A stretch of DNA of 16,480 bases from Clostridiales bacterium (GTDB taxonomy: Bacteria > Bacillota > Clostridia > Oscillospirales > Oscillospiraceae), in assembly GCA_012728025.1 (NCBI GenBank), contig JAAYFX010000160.1, forward strand, positions 1-16,480. Direction: 5' to 3'. A model generated the notes under the pieces. It was given only the letters and a program-made list of their open reading frames with translations. It ran no database searches and was not told where the DNA came from. The translations under genes were made by a program, and so were the position numbers. Positions 1 to 6,776 of this stretch are shown here, one piece after another; positions within the stretch are counted from its first letter, which is position 1; every line of letters starts with the position of its first letter.

Positions 1-117
1 CCCTCCTCTGTTGAATTCTGCCATAAGGTCGGCTTAGACTATGTTTCTTGCTCACCCTTCCGTGTGCCCATAGCCCGCCTTGCCGACGCTCAGGCAGCGA
101 TAAGATTTGAACGTTAA
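1..117 (+). CDS. ppdK: Pyruvate, phosphate dikinase, C-terminal end (partial)
   Basis: This is the 3' end of a gene whose start lies outside the window. Frame 1 is open from base 1 to a TAA at 115-117 and encodes 38 residues. They include SSVEFCHKVGLDYVSCSP followed by RVPIARLADAQAA, which I recognise as the conserved C-terminus of PPDK, the PEP/pyruvate-binding domain. The Cys in YVSCSP matches the catalytic Cys region of the family. PPDK interconverts pyruvate, ATP and phosphate with PEP, AMP and pyrophosphate in the cytosol, and many anaerobes use it in glycolysis. A strong terminator lies 100 bases downstream, so this is the last gene of its unit. The call rests on motif memory of a short fragment, but the match is distinctive. 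Confidence 0.88.
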   Translation, partial: PSSVEFCHKVGLDYVSCSPFRVPIARLADAQAAIRFER

Positions 118-190
118 TTGGCGATGTTCAGCGATTTAAATAAGACGTATATATAAAAGGTTAGGTATATATCGGGAAATGTTAGTTCTG

Positions 191-256
191 TCTAGCGGGT
201 CTATCAGCTAGAATAAAAAGGGTGATGCACTTAAGTTTATGGTGCATCACCCTTTC
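191..256 (+). terminator. Rho-independent terminator after ppdK
   Basis: A perfect 14-bp stem pairs 217-230 with 242-255 (core GGGTGATGCAC) around an 11-nt loop. A short T-rich stretch follows, and the stem ends in AAA/TTT. A smaller 6-bp hairpin, TCTAGC/GCTAGA (191-196 with 207-212), sits just upstream. The pair separates ppdK from the next gene. Confidence 0.85.
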
Positions 257-261
257 TTTAT

Positions 262-289
262 TTGCTTATAGTAGTAGCAATGTTATACT
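262..289 (+). promoter_or_regulatory. Possible sigma-A promoter for the CGGC gene
   Basis: TTGCTT (262-267) and TATACT (284-289) are separated by 16 bases, with an overlapping TATAAT at 289-294. The -35 box is weak (3 of 6 matches). The position, after the ppdK terminator and about 90 bases before the start codon, fits. The leader carries a tandem AGAAGCATTA repeat near 345-366 of unknown meaning. Confidence 0.4.
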
Positions 290-380
290 ATAATGAACAT
301 CAATAAAAAAACGTGAAATAATAGGTAAGGAATTTTGTATGCTTTAGAAGCATTAAGAAGCATTATAAGGAGGTCATGAC

Positions 381-713
381 ATGAAAGTCGGATTAATAAG
401 ATGTCTGCAAACAGAAGACATGTGCCCCGGAACTACTGATTTTATGATAATGAAAAATAAAAAATGTGCATTCGAAGGTGTTGAAGGTGATATTGAGATA
501 ATTGGTGTTAATACATGCGGTGGTTGTCCAGGGAAAAAAGCAGTAACAAGGGCACAAGAAATGGTTAAACGGGGAGCAGATACCATCGTTTTAGCCTCTT
601 GTATAACAAGAGGTAACCCTATTGGCTTTGCATGTCCCCATGCAGATAAAATGAAAGAAGCAATTGTAAAGAAGCTAGGTGATAAAATAAAGATTATTGA
701 CTACACTCACTAA
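381..713 (+). CDS. CGGC domain-containing protein
   Basis: This is a complete small cytosolic protein of 110 residues with no signal peptide or membrane segment. It starts MKVGLIRCLQTEDMCPG and contains the signature CGGC at residues 46-49. Other conserved-looking Cys and His residues are C8, C15, C29, C74, C85 and H87 (in ACPH). This pattern matches the CGGC family (predicted metal-binding, typical length about 110-130), whose biochemical role is not settled. A strong ribosome site, AAGGAGG at 367-373, sits 7 bases before the ATG and fixes the start. The gene is single, with a terminator upstream and decayed sequence downstream. The next intact gene is a Cys-rich regulator, so a shared metal or redox theme is possible but only inferred from position. 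Confidence 0.85.
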   Translation: MKVGLIRCLQTEDMCPGTTDFMIMKNKKCAFEGVEGDIEIIGVNTCGGCPGKKAVTRAQEMVKRGADTIVLASCITRGNPIGFACPHADKMKEAIVKKLGDKIKIIDYTH

Positions 714-718
714 TGCAG

Positions 719-892
719 GAAAAGGACGATTTTCAAAAGAAGCAATGGAGACAGGAATAAGGATAATGTAGATACTTTAAACGAATTTACTATGGTGATT
801 AAAAAAGCAATTCAAAAGTGTTCCATAATGTGAAAAAAGGCGATTGGTCTATTTTGATTGCAGCAGCCCAGGCCGCATTGAACGATAAATAA
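719..892 (+). pseudogene. Possible decayed coding remnant, family unknown
   Basis: No intact gene is visible between the CGGC gene and 1062. Short open pieces in different frames look protein-like. One reads NVDTLNEFTMVIKKAIQK, up to a TGA near 832. Another, in a shifted frame (about 803-892), reads VFHNVKKGDWSILIAAAQAALNDK and ends at TAA 890-892. They could be one frameshifted reading frame. None has a ribosome site. I do not recognise the parent family. The alternative is plain intergenic DNA with chance open frames. Confidence 0.25.
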
Positions 893-931
893 TTAAGACA
901 GCGCAAAAGCGTCTGCTTTAATATTTTAAGT

Positions 932-969
932 AAAATAAGCGTACCATTATTAAATGGTACGCTTATTTT
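932..969. terminator. Bidirectional terminator hairpin
   Basis: A perfect 17-bp stem (932-948 with 953-969, core AAGCGTACCATT) closes on a 4-base loop ATTA. It has an A-run on the left and a T-run on the right, so it can work on either strand. A weaker hairpin with a T-rich tail precedes it near 896-920. It isolates the HTH gene from the sequence upstream. Confidence 0.85.
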
Positions 970-1061
970 TAAAGTTTTGAGTTATAAAGCTTTAAAGTAA
1001 ACGGAGAGTTTATTGATTTTTTTATTGGCTTCTTATAAGTTTAGTCAGGAGGTAAAAACAT

Positions 1062-1652
1062 ATGGATAACGAAAAAATAGGCAGGCTGATATTTTCCCTG
1101 CGCAAAGAGAAAAATCTTACTCAAAAGCAATTGGCCGAGCTTATGAATATCAGCGACAAGGCTGTTTCAAAATGGGAGCGGGGCCTTGGTTGTCCGGATG
1201 TTTCTTTACTTCCGGATTTATCAAATATCTTAGGCGTTAATCTGGAGGAGCTTTTAAGCGGAGAGCTTGATGTCAACGAGCTTATTGGAGGAAACATGAA
1301 AAAAACCAGATTCTATGTTTGTGGTTGCTGCGGAAATCTTCTTACATCAGCGGGCGAAGGGTCAATTTCCTGCTGCGGAAAAAAGCTTAATCCCCTTGAA
1401 GCGAAAAAAGCAGAAGAAGGGGAGAGGCTATCGGTAGAAGTTATTGATAATGAGTATTTTATAAGCTCGAACCACGAGATGAGCAAAAATCACTATATAA
1501 GCTTTGTGGCCCTACTTACAGGGGACAGTCTGCTTATAAGAAAGCAGTATCCCGAATGGGATTTGCAACTGAGATTGCCACGTATCGGTCGAGGTATGCT
1601 TTTTTGGCACTGCACCAGTCATGGGCTTTTTTATCAGTTGATAAAGATATAA
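1062..1652 (+). CDS. HTH (Xre-type) regulator fused to a desulfoferrodoxin-like domain
   Basis: This 196-residue protein has two parts. Residues 5-60 are a classic HTH_3 DNA-binding domain (LTQKQLAELMNISDKAVSKWERG). Residues 83-110 resemble the desulforedoxin-type iron site of desulfoferrodoxin: C87-x-x-C90 and the pair C104-C105. Residues about 120-196 resemble the superoxide-reductase iron domain, with H138 and H144 (spacing 6) and C184-x-x-H187 followed by G, which match family iron ligands. The usual Glu-Lys-His segment before these is replaced by ERLSVEV, so one equatorial His ligand seems to be missing. I infer a metal- or redox-sensing repressor or activator rather than a working reductase. 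AGGAGG about 8 bases before the ATG supports the start. The target is unknown, and the nearest intact neighbour upstream is the CGGC gene. Confidence 0.82.
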   Translation: MDNEKIGRLIFSLRKEKNLTQKQLAELMNISDKAVSKWERGLGCPDVSLLPDLSNILGVNLEELLSGELDVNELIGGNMKKTRFYVCGCCGNLLTSAGEGSISCCGKKLNPLEAKKAEEGERLSVEVIDNEYFISSNHEMSKNHYISFVALLTGDSLLIRKQYPEWDLQLRLPRIGRGMLFWHCTSHGLFYQLIKI

Positions 1653-1655
1653 AAA

Positions 1656-1692
1656 CAGGTCCACCGCTTAGAAGATGGCGGGCCTGCTTTTA
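1656..1692 (+). terminator. Terminator after the HTH/desulfoferrodoxin-like gene
   Basis: The stem CAGGTCCACC (1656-1665) pairs with GGCGGGCCTG (1677-1686), with one G-T pair and one mismatch. It begins 3 bases after the stop codon and is followed by CTTTTAT. Confidence 0.75.
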
Positions 1693-1770
1693 TAACCTGT
1701 TTCATAATATAGTATTCTAATTATAAGAAGTGTTCGAAAGACAGACATGGTCTTTTATTGTCGGGAGAAA

Positions 1771-1947
1771 CTAATTATTTCTCATGCCATTATAGTCATC
1801 TGCGATAAGGCCAACTAATATATCTCTAAGAGCTTCATTTTCCACCCATGACTGAGTGAAGGTATAAGTCGAAGCCCCAGTTTTAATTGTCGTCCTATCG
1901 GGGCTGTCTGTCAAATCTTTGTTTTTGGCGTCATAATTAGTATTCAC
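1771..1947 (-). CDS. Small hypothetical protein (58 aa, GTG start)
   Basis: This ORF is read on the minus strand from GTG at 1947-1945 to TAG at 1773-1771. The product begins MNTNYDAKNKDLTDSPDR and ends DDYNGMRNN. It is hydrophilic and acidic, with one central Trp and no Cys, signal peptide or membrane segment. The main support is a good ribosome site: AAAGGAG lies about 6 bases before the GTG. An AT-rich promoter-like region with an 18-bp palindrome lies roughly 80 bases further upstream. I do not recognise the family. It could be a real small protein, the 5' part of a decayed gene, or a chance ORF. No terminator is evident just downstream of it, although the HTH gene's terminator lies further on. 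Confidence 0.5.
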   Translation of the reverse strand: MNTNYDAKNKDLTDSPDRTTIKTGASTYTFTQSWVENEALRDILVGLIADDYNGMRNN

Positions 1948-1993
1948 ACTGTACTCCTTTCATCTTGAAAACTAGCTTATGATTATGCACACC

Positions 1994-2044
1994 GTTTGAA
2001 CTGTGACAAGCTCAAACTATACTGCATTATATTATATAATATAA
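1994..2044. promoter_or_regulatory. AT-rich promoter/operator-like region upstream of the 58-aa ORF
   Basis: A perfect 18-bp palindrome (2027-2044, half TTATATTAT) contains several -10-like TATAAT words on the minus strand. An imperfect dyad GTTTGA/TCAAAC (1994-1999 and 2012-2017) lies between it and the small ORF. No good -35 is found at the standard distance (TTTACA lies about 18-20 bases away), so this is a tentative promoter with a possible protein-binding site. The rest of 2045-2215 is AT-rich with nothing recognisable. Confidence 0.3.
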
Positions 2045-2215
2045 CCAAGCGCTAAGTGTAAATTCAGCAAGACTATCAATATATCGTTTTTTTAGAATAA
2101 AAAATAAAATAGCTCTCTTTTTAATTATTTTATCCCTCGAAAGACGCCTTGTCAATGTTAAACTCAAATCCTTAAGCTATATATAAGTACTAAAACCCTA
2201 TTCCAAATTGGTGAA

Positions 2216-2247
2216 TAGAAAAAAGCTCCTGCCAGCGGCGGGAGCTT
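2216..2247 (-). terminator. Terminator of the coiled-coil gene
   Basis: The stem 2223-2233 pairs with 2237-2247 (AAGCTCCTGCC with GGCGGGAGCTT, one wobble) around a 3-base loop. On the minus strand it lies just past the stop codon and is followed by TTTTTTCTA. Confidence 0.85.
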
Positions 2248-2253
2248 GGTTTG

Positions 2254-2715
2254 TTATTTTGCTTCAAGAAACGGAATCCTGTTAAGGGTAGATGCTTTTT
2301 CAACCCAGTCTGTTATAAGACCAATCGCATCATTAACATCATGTAAATGTTCTTTAATATCAGAAATGTCGCTTTTTAATTCAGCCATATTTTGGGAGAC
2401 ATCATTTTTTAATTCAGTTATATCCTGAGAAACATCGCTTTTTAGTTCAGCTATATCCTGAGAAACATCGCTTCTTAGTTCAGCTATATCTTGAGAAACA
2501 TCGCTTCTTAGCTCGGCTATATCCTGAGAAACATCGCTTCTTAGTTCAGCTATATCTTGAGAAACATCGCTTCTTAACTCGGCTATATCCTGAGAAATAT
2601 CACTTTTTAATTCAGCTATATTTGCTGTTATTGGCTGCAACTTTTCGTCAAACTTCTGGTCAAATTTCTCGTCAATCAGCTTTCCTATGGCCAGTAATAA
2701 TTCGGTATCTGTCAT
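2254..2715 (-). CDS. Coiled-coil protein with eight 11-residue repeats
   Basis: The product is 153 residues. The chosen start, ATG at 2715-2713, has GGAGGG 7 bases upstream. A longer reading (start 2772) would overlap the -35 box of the promoter seen here, so it is rejected. Residues 1-33 form a charged amphipathic lead (MTDTELLLAIGKLIDEKFDQ). Residues 34-121 are eight tandem units of 11 residues, consensus AELRSDVSQDI, that is, hendecads typical of long, slightly right-handed coiled coils. Residues 122-153 are a non-repeated tail (GLITDWVEKASTL). No signal peptide or membrane segment is seen, so it should be cytosolic and oligomeric. The function is unknown. Similar repeat proteins occur in Firmicutes and phages, but no phage genes are nearby. 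It is a single-gene unit with its own promoter and terminator. Confidence 0.85.
   Translation of the reverse strand: MTDTELLLAIGKLIDEKFDQKFDEKLQPITANIAELKSDISQDIAELRSDVSQDIAELRSDVSQDIAELRSDVSQDIAELRSDVSQDIAELKSDVSQDITELKNDVSQNMAELKSDISDIKEHLHDVNDAIGLITDWVEKASTLNRIPFLEAK
2470..2601 (-). repeat. Tandem 33-bp repeats with a 66-bp higher-order duplication
   Basis: Within the coiled-coil gene the 33-bp units alternate between two types (TAGTTCAGC...CTTGAG and TAGCTCGGC...CCTGAG). The block 2470-2535 recurs at 2536-2601 with 64 of 66 bases identical, which suggests duplication of a two-unit segment. More diverged units flank it, from about 2355 to 2635. Each 33-bp change keeps the frame, so repeat number can vary without breaking the protein. 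Confidence 0.85.
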
Positions 2716-2743
2716 GCTGTAACCCTCCGTTTCCATAATAAAT

Positions 2744-2772
2744 ATTTTATAGCCTAATACCAAGCTTGTCAA
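2744..2772 (-). promoter_or_regulatory. Sigma-A promoter of the coiled-coil gene
   Basis: On the minus strand, a perfect TTGACA (2772-2767), a 17-base spacer and TAAAAT (2749-2744) lie about 30 bases before the ATG at 2715. Confidence 0.75.
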
Positions 2773-2848
2773 CGGATAGAATCTTATTTTAAGAATACCA
2801 CCGAAAGATTTGAGGATTTAGAGGATTTCTGGCTTAGCGCTCCCCCTA

Positions 2849-2882
2849 TAAATTAAACAAAACATTTATTTTGTTTAATTTA
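2849..2882. promoter_or_regulatory. AT-rich 14-bp inverted repeat (possible operator or weak terminator)
   Basis: A perfect inverted repeat (2849-2862 with 2869-2882, core AATTAAACAAAA) with a 6-base spacer sits between the divergent coiled-coil and recombinase genes, just upstream of the recombinase promoter. It has no G+C-rich core, so a protein-binding site is as likely as a terminator. Confidence 0.35.
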
Positions 2883-2897
2883 CTTTATATAATGCAA

Positions 2898-2926
2898 TGG
2901 ACTCCTCCCTAGGTTTTTGATATAAT
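2898..2926 (+). promoter_or_regulatory. Sigma-A promoter of the tyrosine recombinase gene
   Basis: TGGACT (2898-2903), a 17-base spacer and a perfect TATAAT (2921-2926). The leader of about 100 bases carries a GC-rich patch (near 2968-2988) around CCTTAAGG with no clear function. Confidence 0.55.
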
Positions 2927-3035
2927 ATTCTTACTAATATTCATATTCCAAAGGCCTTTACTCTGCGGCCGGAGCCTCCTTAAGGCGCATATTAATATTT
3001 TAGCTAGAACTTATCATTTTCCAAGAGGTGCAAAA

Positions 3036-4037
3036 ATGGATTATCGAAATCAGTCACCGAAAATCCTTAAGGATTTTCTGGCATACCACGAAAATATTAA
3101 AGGCCATTCTGAAAAAACCGTTGATGAGTATTTTCTTGATTTGCGGATGTTTTTCCGTTACCTCAAGCTTCGGCGGGGTCTGGTTCCTAAAGAAACCCCC
3201 TTTGAGGAAATCTCCATTCTTGATGTTGACCTTTATTTTGTCAGTGCCGTAACCCTCGAGGAAGTATACGACTACCTTTCTTTTCTTGCCCGTGACCGTG
3301 TTGTGAACCAGCGTAGCCGTAACAAGGAATTTGGCCTTTCAGCCTCTACCCGTGCCAGAAAAATCGCCACAATTCGAGGTTTTTTTAAATACCTGACCGT
3401 AAAAGCCAGACTGCTGCCTGAAAACCCCATTGCGGACCTTGACTCTCCCAAGGCTGTGAAATCTCTTCCCCGCTTTCTATCTGTGGAAGAAAGCAAAAGA
3501 CTTTTAAACTCCATTGACGGTCGAAATAAGGAGCGTGATTACTGCATCATCTGCATCTTTTTAAATTGCGGCCTGCGTATTTCCGAAATAGTAGCCTTAG
3601 ACCTTTCTGATTACCGCGGAGATTACCTTCGTATCAGCGGGAAAGGAAATAAAGAGCGCATCGTTTATCTAAATGAGGCTACAATAAACGCTATAAATTC
3701 ATGGCTGCTCATTCGTAAAAACCTTGTGCCCGAGCATGAGCAGGCAATTTTTGTTTCCAACCGTCGCACCCGCATCTCTCGGGAAATGGTGCATAGCATG
3801 GTCAAGAAAAACTTTTTGCGAGCAGGTTTTGACCCCAGCCTTTACTCCTCCCACAAGTTACGCCATACAGCGGCAACCCTAATGTTGCAAAACGGCGTTG
3901 ATGTGCGCACCTTGCAGGAGGTTTTAGGCCATGAGCATCTTAATACAACACAGATTTACACCCATGTGGACAATGCCGAGCTGCGCATTGCTGCCGCTGC
4001 AAACCCTTTGGCGAATTTTGAGCCTGATAAAAAATAA
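3036..4037 (+). CDS. Tyrosine recombinase, XerC/XerD family
   Basis: This is a complete 333-residue site-specific recombinase that cuts and rejoins DNA through a 3'-phosphotyrosine link; family members resolve chromosome dimers or move elements. Residues 8-135 form the SAM-like core-binding domain, about 30 residues longer than in textbook XerC/D because of an insert near residues 58-100. Residues 145-320 are the catalytic domain. The active-site set is complete: R181 (CGLRISE), K206 (GKGNKER), H273 and R276 (HKLRH), H299 (LGHEH) and the nucleophile Y308 (TTQIYTH). The ribosome site AGAGGTG lies before the ATG. No other mobile-element genes or flanking repeats are seen, so a housekeeping or orphan Xer role is preferred. 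The assignment to C or D is not possible from sequence alone. Confidence 0.9.
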   Translation: MDYRNQSPKILKDFLAYHENIKGHSEKTVDEYFLDLRMFFRYLKLRRGLVPKETPFEEISILDVDLYFVSAVTLEEVYDYLSFLARDRVVNQRSRNKEFGLSASTRARKIATIRGFFKYLTVKARLLPENPIADLDSPKAVKSLPRFLSVEESKRLLNSIDGRNKERDYCIICIFLNCGLRISEIVALDLSDYRGDYLRISGKGNKERIVYLNEATINAINSWLLIRKNLVPEHEQAIFVSNRRTRISREMVHSMVKKNFLRAGFDPSLYSSHKLRHTAATLMLQNGVDVRTLQEVLGHEHLNTTQIYTHVDNAELRIAAAANPLANFEPDKK

Positions 4038-4098
4038 AAAAGGGTGTTAAATTGCTGACAATGTGTCAATTATTAAGCTAAGAGCATCAACAATCTCC

Positions 4099-4127
4099 TT
4101 GCAATTTATGTCGAAATTTAGTACAAT
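4099..4127 (+). promoter_or_regulatory. Sigma-A promoter of the MBOAT-DHHW operon
   Basis: TTGCAA (4099-4104), a 17-base spacer and TACAAT (4122-4127) lie 36 bases before the start codon. A short dyad TGACA-ATG-TGTCA (4056-4068... arms 4056-4060 and 4064-4068) sits about 30 bases upstream of the -35 and may or may not be a binding site. Confidence 0.65.
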
Positions 4128-4163
4128 GCTTTTATTATGGGGATTAACGGAGGATAAGGCCAG

Positions 4164-5567
4164 ATGGTATTTTCCAGCATAATATTTATGTTTATTTATC
4201 TGCCGATTGTATTGGCAGTTTACTATTTTGTGCCATGGAAGTGGCGTAATCCATGGCTGTTTTTTGTAAATATGATTTTCTATGGATGGGGCGAGCCGGT
4301 TTATATACTGCTCATGCTCATATCCATAATGATAAACTATATATCCGGCATATTTGTGGGAAAATATCGGGATGACAATAAGCCCCGAGCAAAGCGTATA
4401 CTTGTAATAAATATAATTATCAACCTGAGCCTTCTTATGTTCTACAAGTATTTTGACCTTTTTGCGAGCACCCTCTCGATAATTCCGGCCTTAGATTTTA
4501 TTAAACCTTTGGGCATTACCCTGCCTATCGGTATTTCCTTCTACACCTTCCAAAATATGTCATACACGATAGATGTATACCGCCATGACGGTGATGTTCA
4601 GAAAAGTTTCATACGTTTCGGCACCTACATTGCTCTATTCCCCCAGCTTATCGCAGGGCCTATCGTGAGATATAAAGACATCGCCTCTCAGCTGGACTTT
4701 CGTTCCAAGTCCCCTGACCAGTTTGCAAGCGGAGTGCGCCGATTCACCGTCGGTCTTGCCAAAAAGGTGCTTATCGCAAATAATGTTGGGGTCTTATGGG
4801 ATAATTATGCCGCCCTGTCCGCAACAGAGCTTAGTTTTGCCGGTTCGTGGATGGGAATTATCGCTTTTTCTCTCCAGATATATTTTGACTTTTCCGGATA
4901 CAGTGATATGGCAATAGGACTTGGTAGGATGATAGGTTTTGAGTTTTTGGAAAACTTTAATTACCCCTATATTTCAAAAAGTGTGACGGAATTCTGGCGG
5001 CGCTGGCATATAAGCCTTGGCACATGGTTCCGTGATTATGTATATATTCCTTTGGGCGGAAATCGTAAGGGAAAATACCGTCAGCTTTTGAATATAACCA
5101 TAGTTTGGGCTCTCACCGGCTTTTGGCACGGAGCGAACTGGACCTTTATGCTTTGGGGTCTTTACTATGCCGTATTTCTTATTATAGAAAAGCTCTGGCT
5201 TCTTGAGCGATTGGACAAGGCTCCGAATTTTGTAGGGCACATTTATACTTTATTCGTAGCTGTTAGCGGCTGGGTAATTTTCCAGTTAAACTCTCTTTCT
5301 CAGTGCGCTGTCTATTATAAGGCTATGTTCGGTCTTGGCAGCGGCGGTCTTTACAGGCCCGAGGATATTTATAATCTAGCCTCATTTGCCTTGGTATTTT
5401 TAATATCCATCATAGCCTGCACTCCCCTTTCCAAAAATCTTTACAACAGGCTTCCTGAAAAGGCAAAATCCTTTTCTTCGGCCGCCCTTATCATTATTGG
5501 CCTTGTTATATCAACGGCCTACCTTGTTGACGCAACTTACAATCCCTTCCTTTACTTCCGTTTTTAA
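4164..5567 (+). CDS. MBOAT family O-acyltransferase (AlgI-like)
   Basis: This is a polytopic membrane enzyme of 467 residues, the usual length for the AlgI/DltB-like MBOAT group. It moves acyl (usually acetyl) groups across the membrane for O-acylation of an extracytoplasmic polymer. Hydrophobic segments run through the protein from residue 4 (SSIIFMFIYLPIVLAVYYFV) to 455. The family core is clear: LFPQLIAGPIVRY (158-170), FSGYSDMAIGLG (243-254), EFWRRWHISLGTWFRDYVY (276-294, with H282) and LTGFWHGANWTF (317-328). H322 is the expected catalytic His. GGAGG lies about 10 bases before the ATG. The gene has its own promoter and is followed 11 bases later by the DHHW gene, its likely partner. The polymer (exopolysaccharide, peptidoglycan or teichoic acid) cannot be told from this window. 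Confidence 0.92.
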   Translation: MVFSSIIFMFIYLPIVLAVYYFVPWKWRNPWLFFVNMIFYGWGEPVYILLMLISIMINYISGIFVGKYRDDNKPRAKRILVINIIINLSLLMFYKYFDLFASTLSIIPALDFIKPLGITLPIGISFYTFQNMSYTIDVYRHDGDVQKSFIRFGTYIALFPQLIAGPIVRYKDIASQLDFRSKSPDQFASGVRRFTVGLAKKVLIANNVGVLWDNYAALSATELSFAGSWMGIIAFSLQIYFDFSGYSDMAIGLGRMIGFEFLENFNYPYISKSVTEFWRRWHISLGTWFRDYVYIPLGGNRKGKYRQLLNITIVWALTGFWHGANWTFMLWGLYYAVFLIIEKLWLLERLDKAPNFVGHIYTLFVAVSGWVIFQLNSLSQCAVYYKAMFGLGSGGLYRPEDIYNLASFALVFLISIIACTPLSKNLYNRLPEKAKSFSSAALIIIGLVISTAYLVDATYNPFLYFRF

Positions 5568-5578
5568 GGGGTATATTT

Positions 5579-6715
5579 ATGAAAAAAGTTTCTTCTTGGT
5601 TTCAAATTTGTATATTTCTAGCTTTTATATTTCTGTTTTTTGTCCTTCATCTGGCCCTGCCTGATGTGGGTTTTTCAGAGCAGGAAAATCGTGAGTTGAC
5701 TCAGGCTCCAAAGCTTACAGTGGATAGTTCATTTTCTGGGCAATTTACCAGTAAGTTTGAAAGCTATTGCTCTGACCAATTTCCATTTCGTGATAGCTGG
5801 ACGACTCTGAAAGCCCGAAGCGAGCTTTCTTTGGGAAAAAAAGAAAATAAGGGCGTATACCTTTGCGGCGATGATATTTTGGTGGAAGGCTATTCTAAGC
5901 CTGATTTTAAACAGTTGGATACAAACATCACTGCTGTAAGAAATCTTGCGGAAAAAGCCAATATCCCCGTATATTTTGCCTTGGTTCCCAGCTTTGCAGA
6001 AATTCGCTCCGACCTTTTGCCGAAAAATGCTCCCAATGACAGCCAGAAAGAGATTATTGATTACAGCTATGAAGGCTCCGGCACCATTAATATTGATTTA
6101 TTAAGCGCTATGTCGGCACATTCGGATGAATATATCTACTACCGCACAGACCACCATTGGACAAGTCTTGGCGCTTATTACGGCTATGCCGCCATTATGG
6201 AGGCAATGGGTAAAACAGCCCCTACCCTTTCCAACTATAATCGTGAGATGATTACCGATGAATTTTACGGTTCTGTGTATTCAAAGTCCGGCATTAGCTG
6301 GGTTGGTTCGGATAGCATCGAGTTTTTTGTCCCTCAGCGGGAGGGTACCAAGGTTTTAAACTACCCCTCGGACGAGGCTGTTCCCGCCCTTATGTACAAC
6401 ATGGATTTTCTTAATAAGAAGGACAAATACTCCATGTTTATGGGGGGCAATACCCCGCTTATAACGGTAAATACCGAAAATACTGACGCACCTTCAATCC
6501 TTGTGCTGCGGGATAGTTATTTTGACAGCCTTATCCCCTTCCTTCAGGATAACTATTCAGAGGTTCACGCCATGGATTTACGTTATTACAAGACAAAGCT
6601 TATGTATTCCACCCTTATAGATTATATTGAAGAGCATAATATCGACGAGGTTTTGGTCTGTTACAGCCTTTATAACTTTGGAACAGATAATAATGTTTTC
6701 TTAATGGGTCAATAA
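5579..6715 (+). CDS. DHHW family protein (AlgJ/AlgX-like partner of the MBOAT enzyme)
   Basis: The product is 378 residues. Residues 8-28 form one N-terminal hydrophobic segment (signal anchor or signal peptide), which puts the rest outside the membrane. FSEQENREL (32-40) is the usual family motif just after it. The name-giving D191-H192-H193-W194 is followed by TSLGAYYGY, and RDSY (311-314) provides a candidate nucleophile Ser313. In AlgJ/AlgX-type SGNH-like esterases/acetyltransferases an Asp and a His of a D-x-H motif plus a Ser form the catalytic triad; here D191, H193 and S313 are the likely equivalents. I infer that it takes acetyl groups delivered by the MBOAT protein and places them on a surface or secreted glycan. 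It is second in a two-gene operon, with an 11-base gap and a GGGG-type weak ribosome site. Confidence 0.9.
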   Translation: MKKVSSWFQICIFLAFIFLFFVLHLALPDVGFSEQENRELTQAPKLTVDSSFSGQFTSKFESYCSDQFPFRDSWTTLKARSELSLGKKENKGVYLCGDDILVEGYSKPDFKQLDTNITAVRNLAEKANIPVYFALVPSFAEIRSDLLPKNAPNDSQKEIIDYSYEGSGTINIDLLSAMSAHSDEYIYYRTDHHWTSLGAYYGYAAIMEAMGKTAPTLSNYNREMITDEFYGSVYSKSGISWVGSDSIEFFVPQREGTKVLNYPSDEAVPALMYNMDFLNKKDKYSMFMGGNTPLITVNTENTDAPSILVLRDSYFDSLIPFLQDNYSEVHAMDLRYYKTKLMYSTLIDYIEEHNIDEVLVCYSLYNFGTDNNVFLMGQ

Positions 6716-6750
6716 AAAACCGGACTGCTAAAACAGCAGTCCGGTTTTTT
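6714..6750. terminator. Bidirectional terminator between DHHW and LiaF-like genes
   Basis: A perfect 16-bp stem (6714-6729 with 6735-6750, core CCGGACTGCT) with loop AAAAC, flanked by A6 and T6. It lies between convergent genes and can end both transcripts. Confidence 0.93.
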
Positions 6751-6776
6751 CTATTTTTATATATATGAAAATAACT

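Noticed and set aside
2355..2635. Regular ~33-bp repeats that could suggest a CRISPR array
   Set aside because: The units are contiguous without spacers and encode in-frame 11-residue repeats of a protein with its own promoter, ribosome site and terminator.
2716..2772. Longer start for the coiled-coil protein at 2772
   Set aside because: It would begin inside the -35 box of a good promoter. ATG 2715 has GGAGGG at the right distance.
3036..4037. Tyrosine recombinase as the integrase of a mobile element
   Set aside because: No excisionase, phage or conjugation genes, tRNA target or flanking direct repeats are visible, and neighbouring genes look chromosomal.
4056..4068. TGACA-ATG-TGTCA dyad as an operator
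   Set aside because: Arms of 5 bp occur often by chance and there is no second copy; kept only as a remark in the promoter entry.
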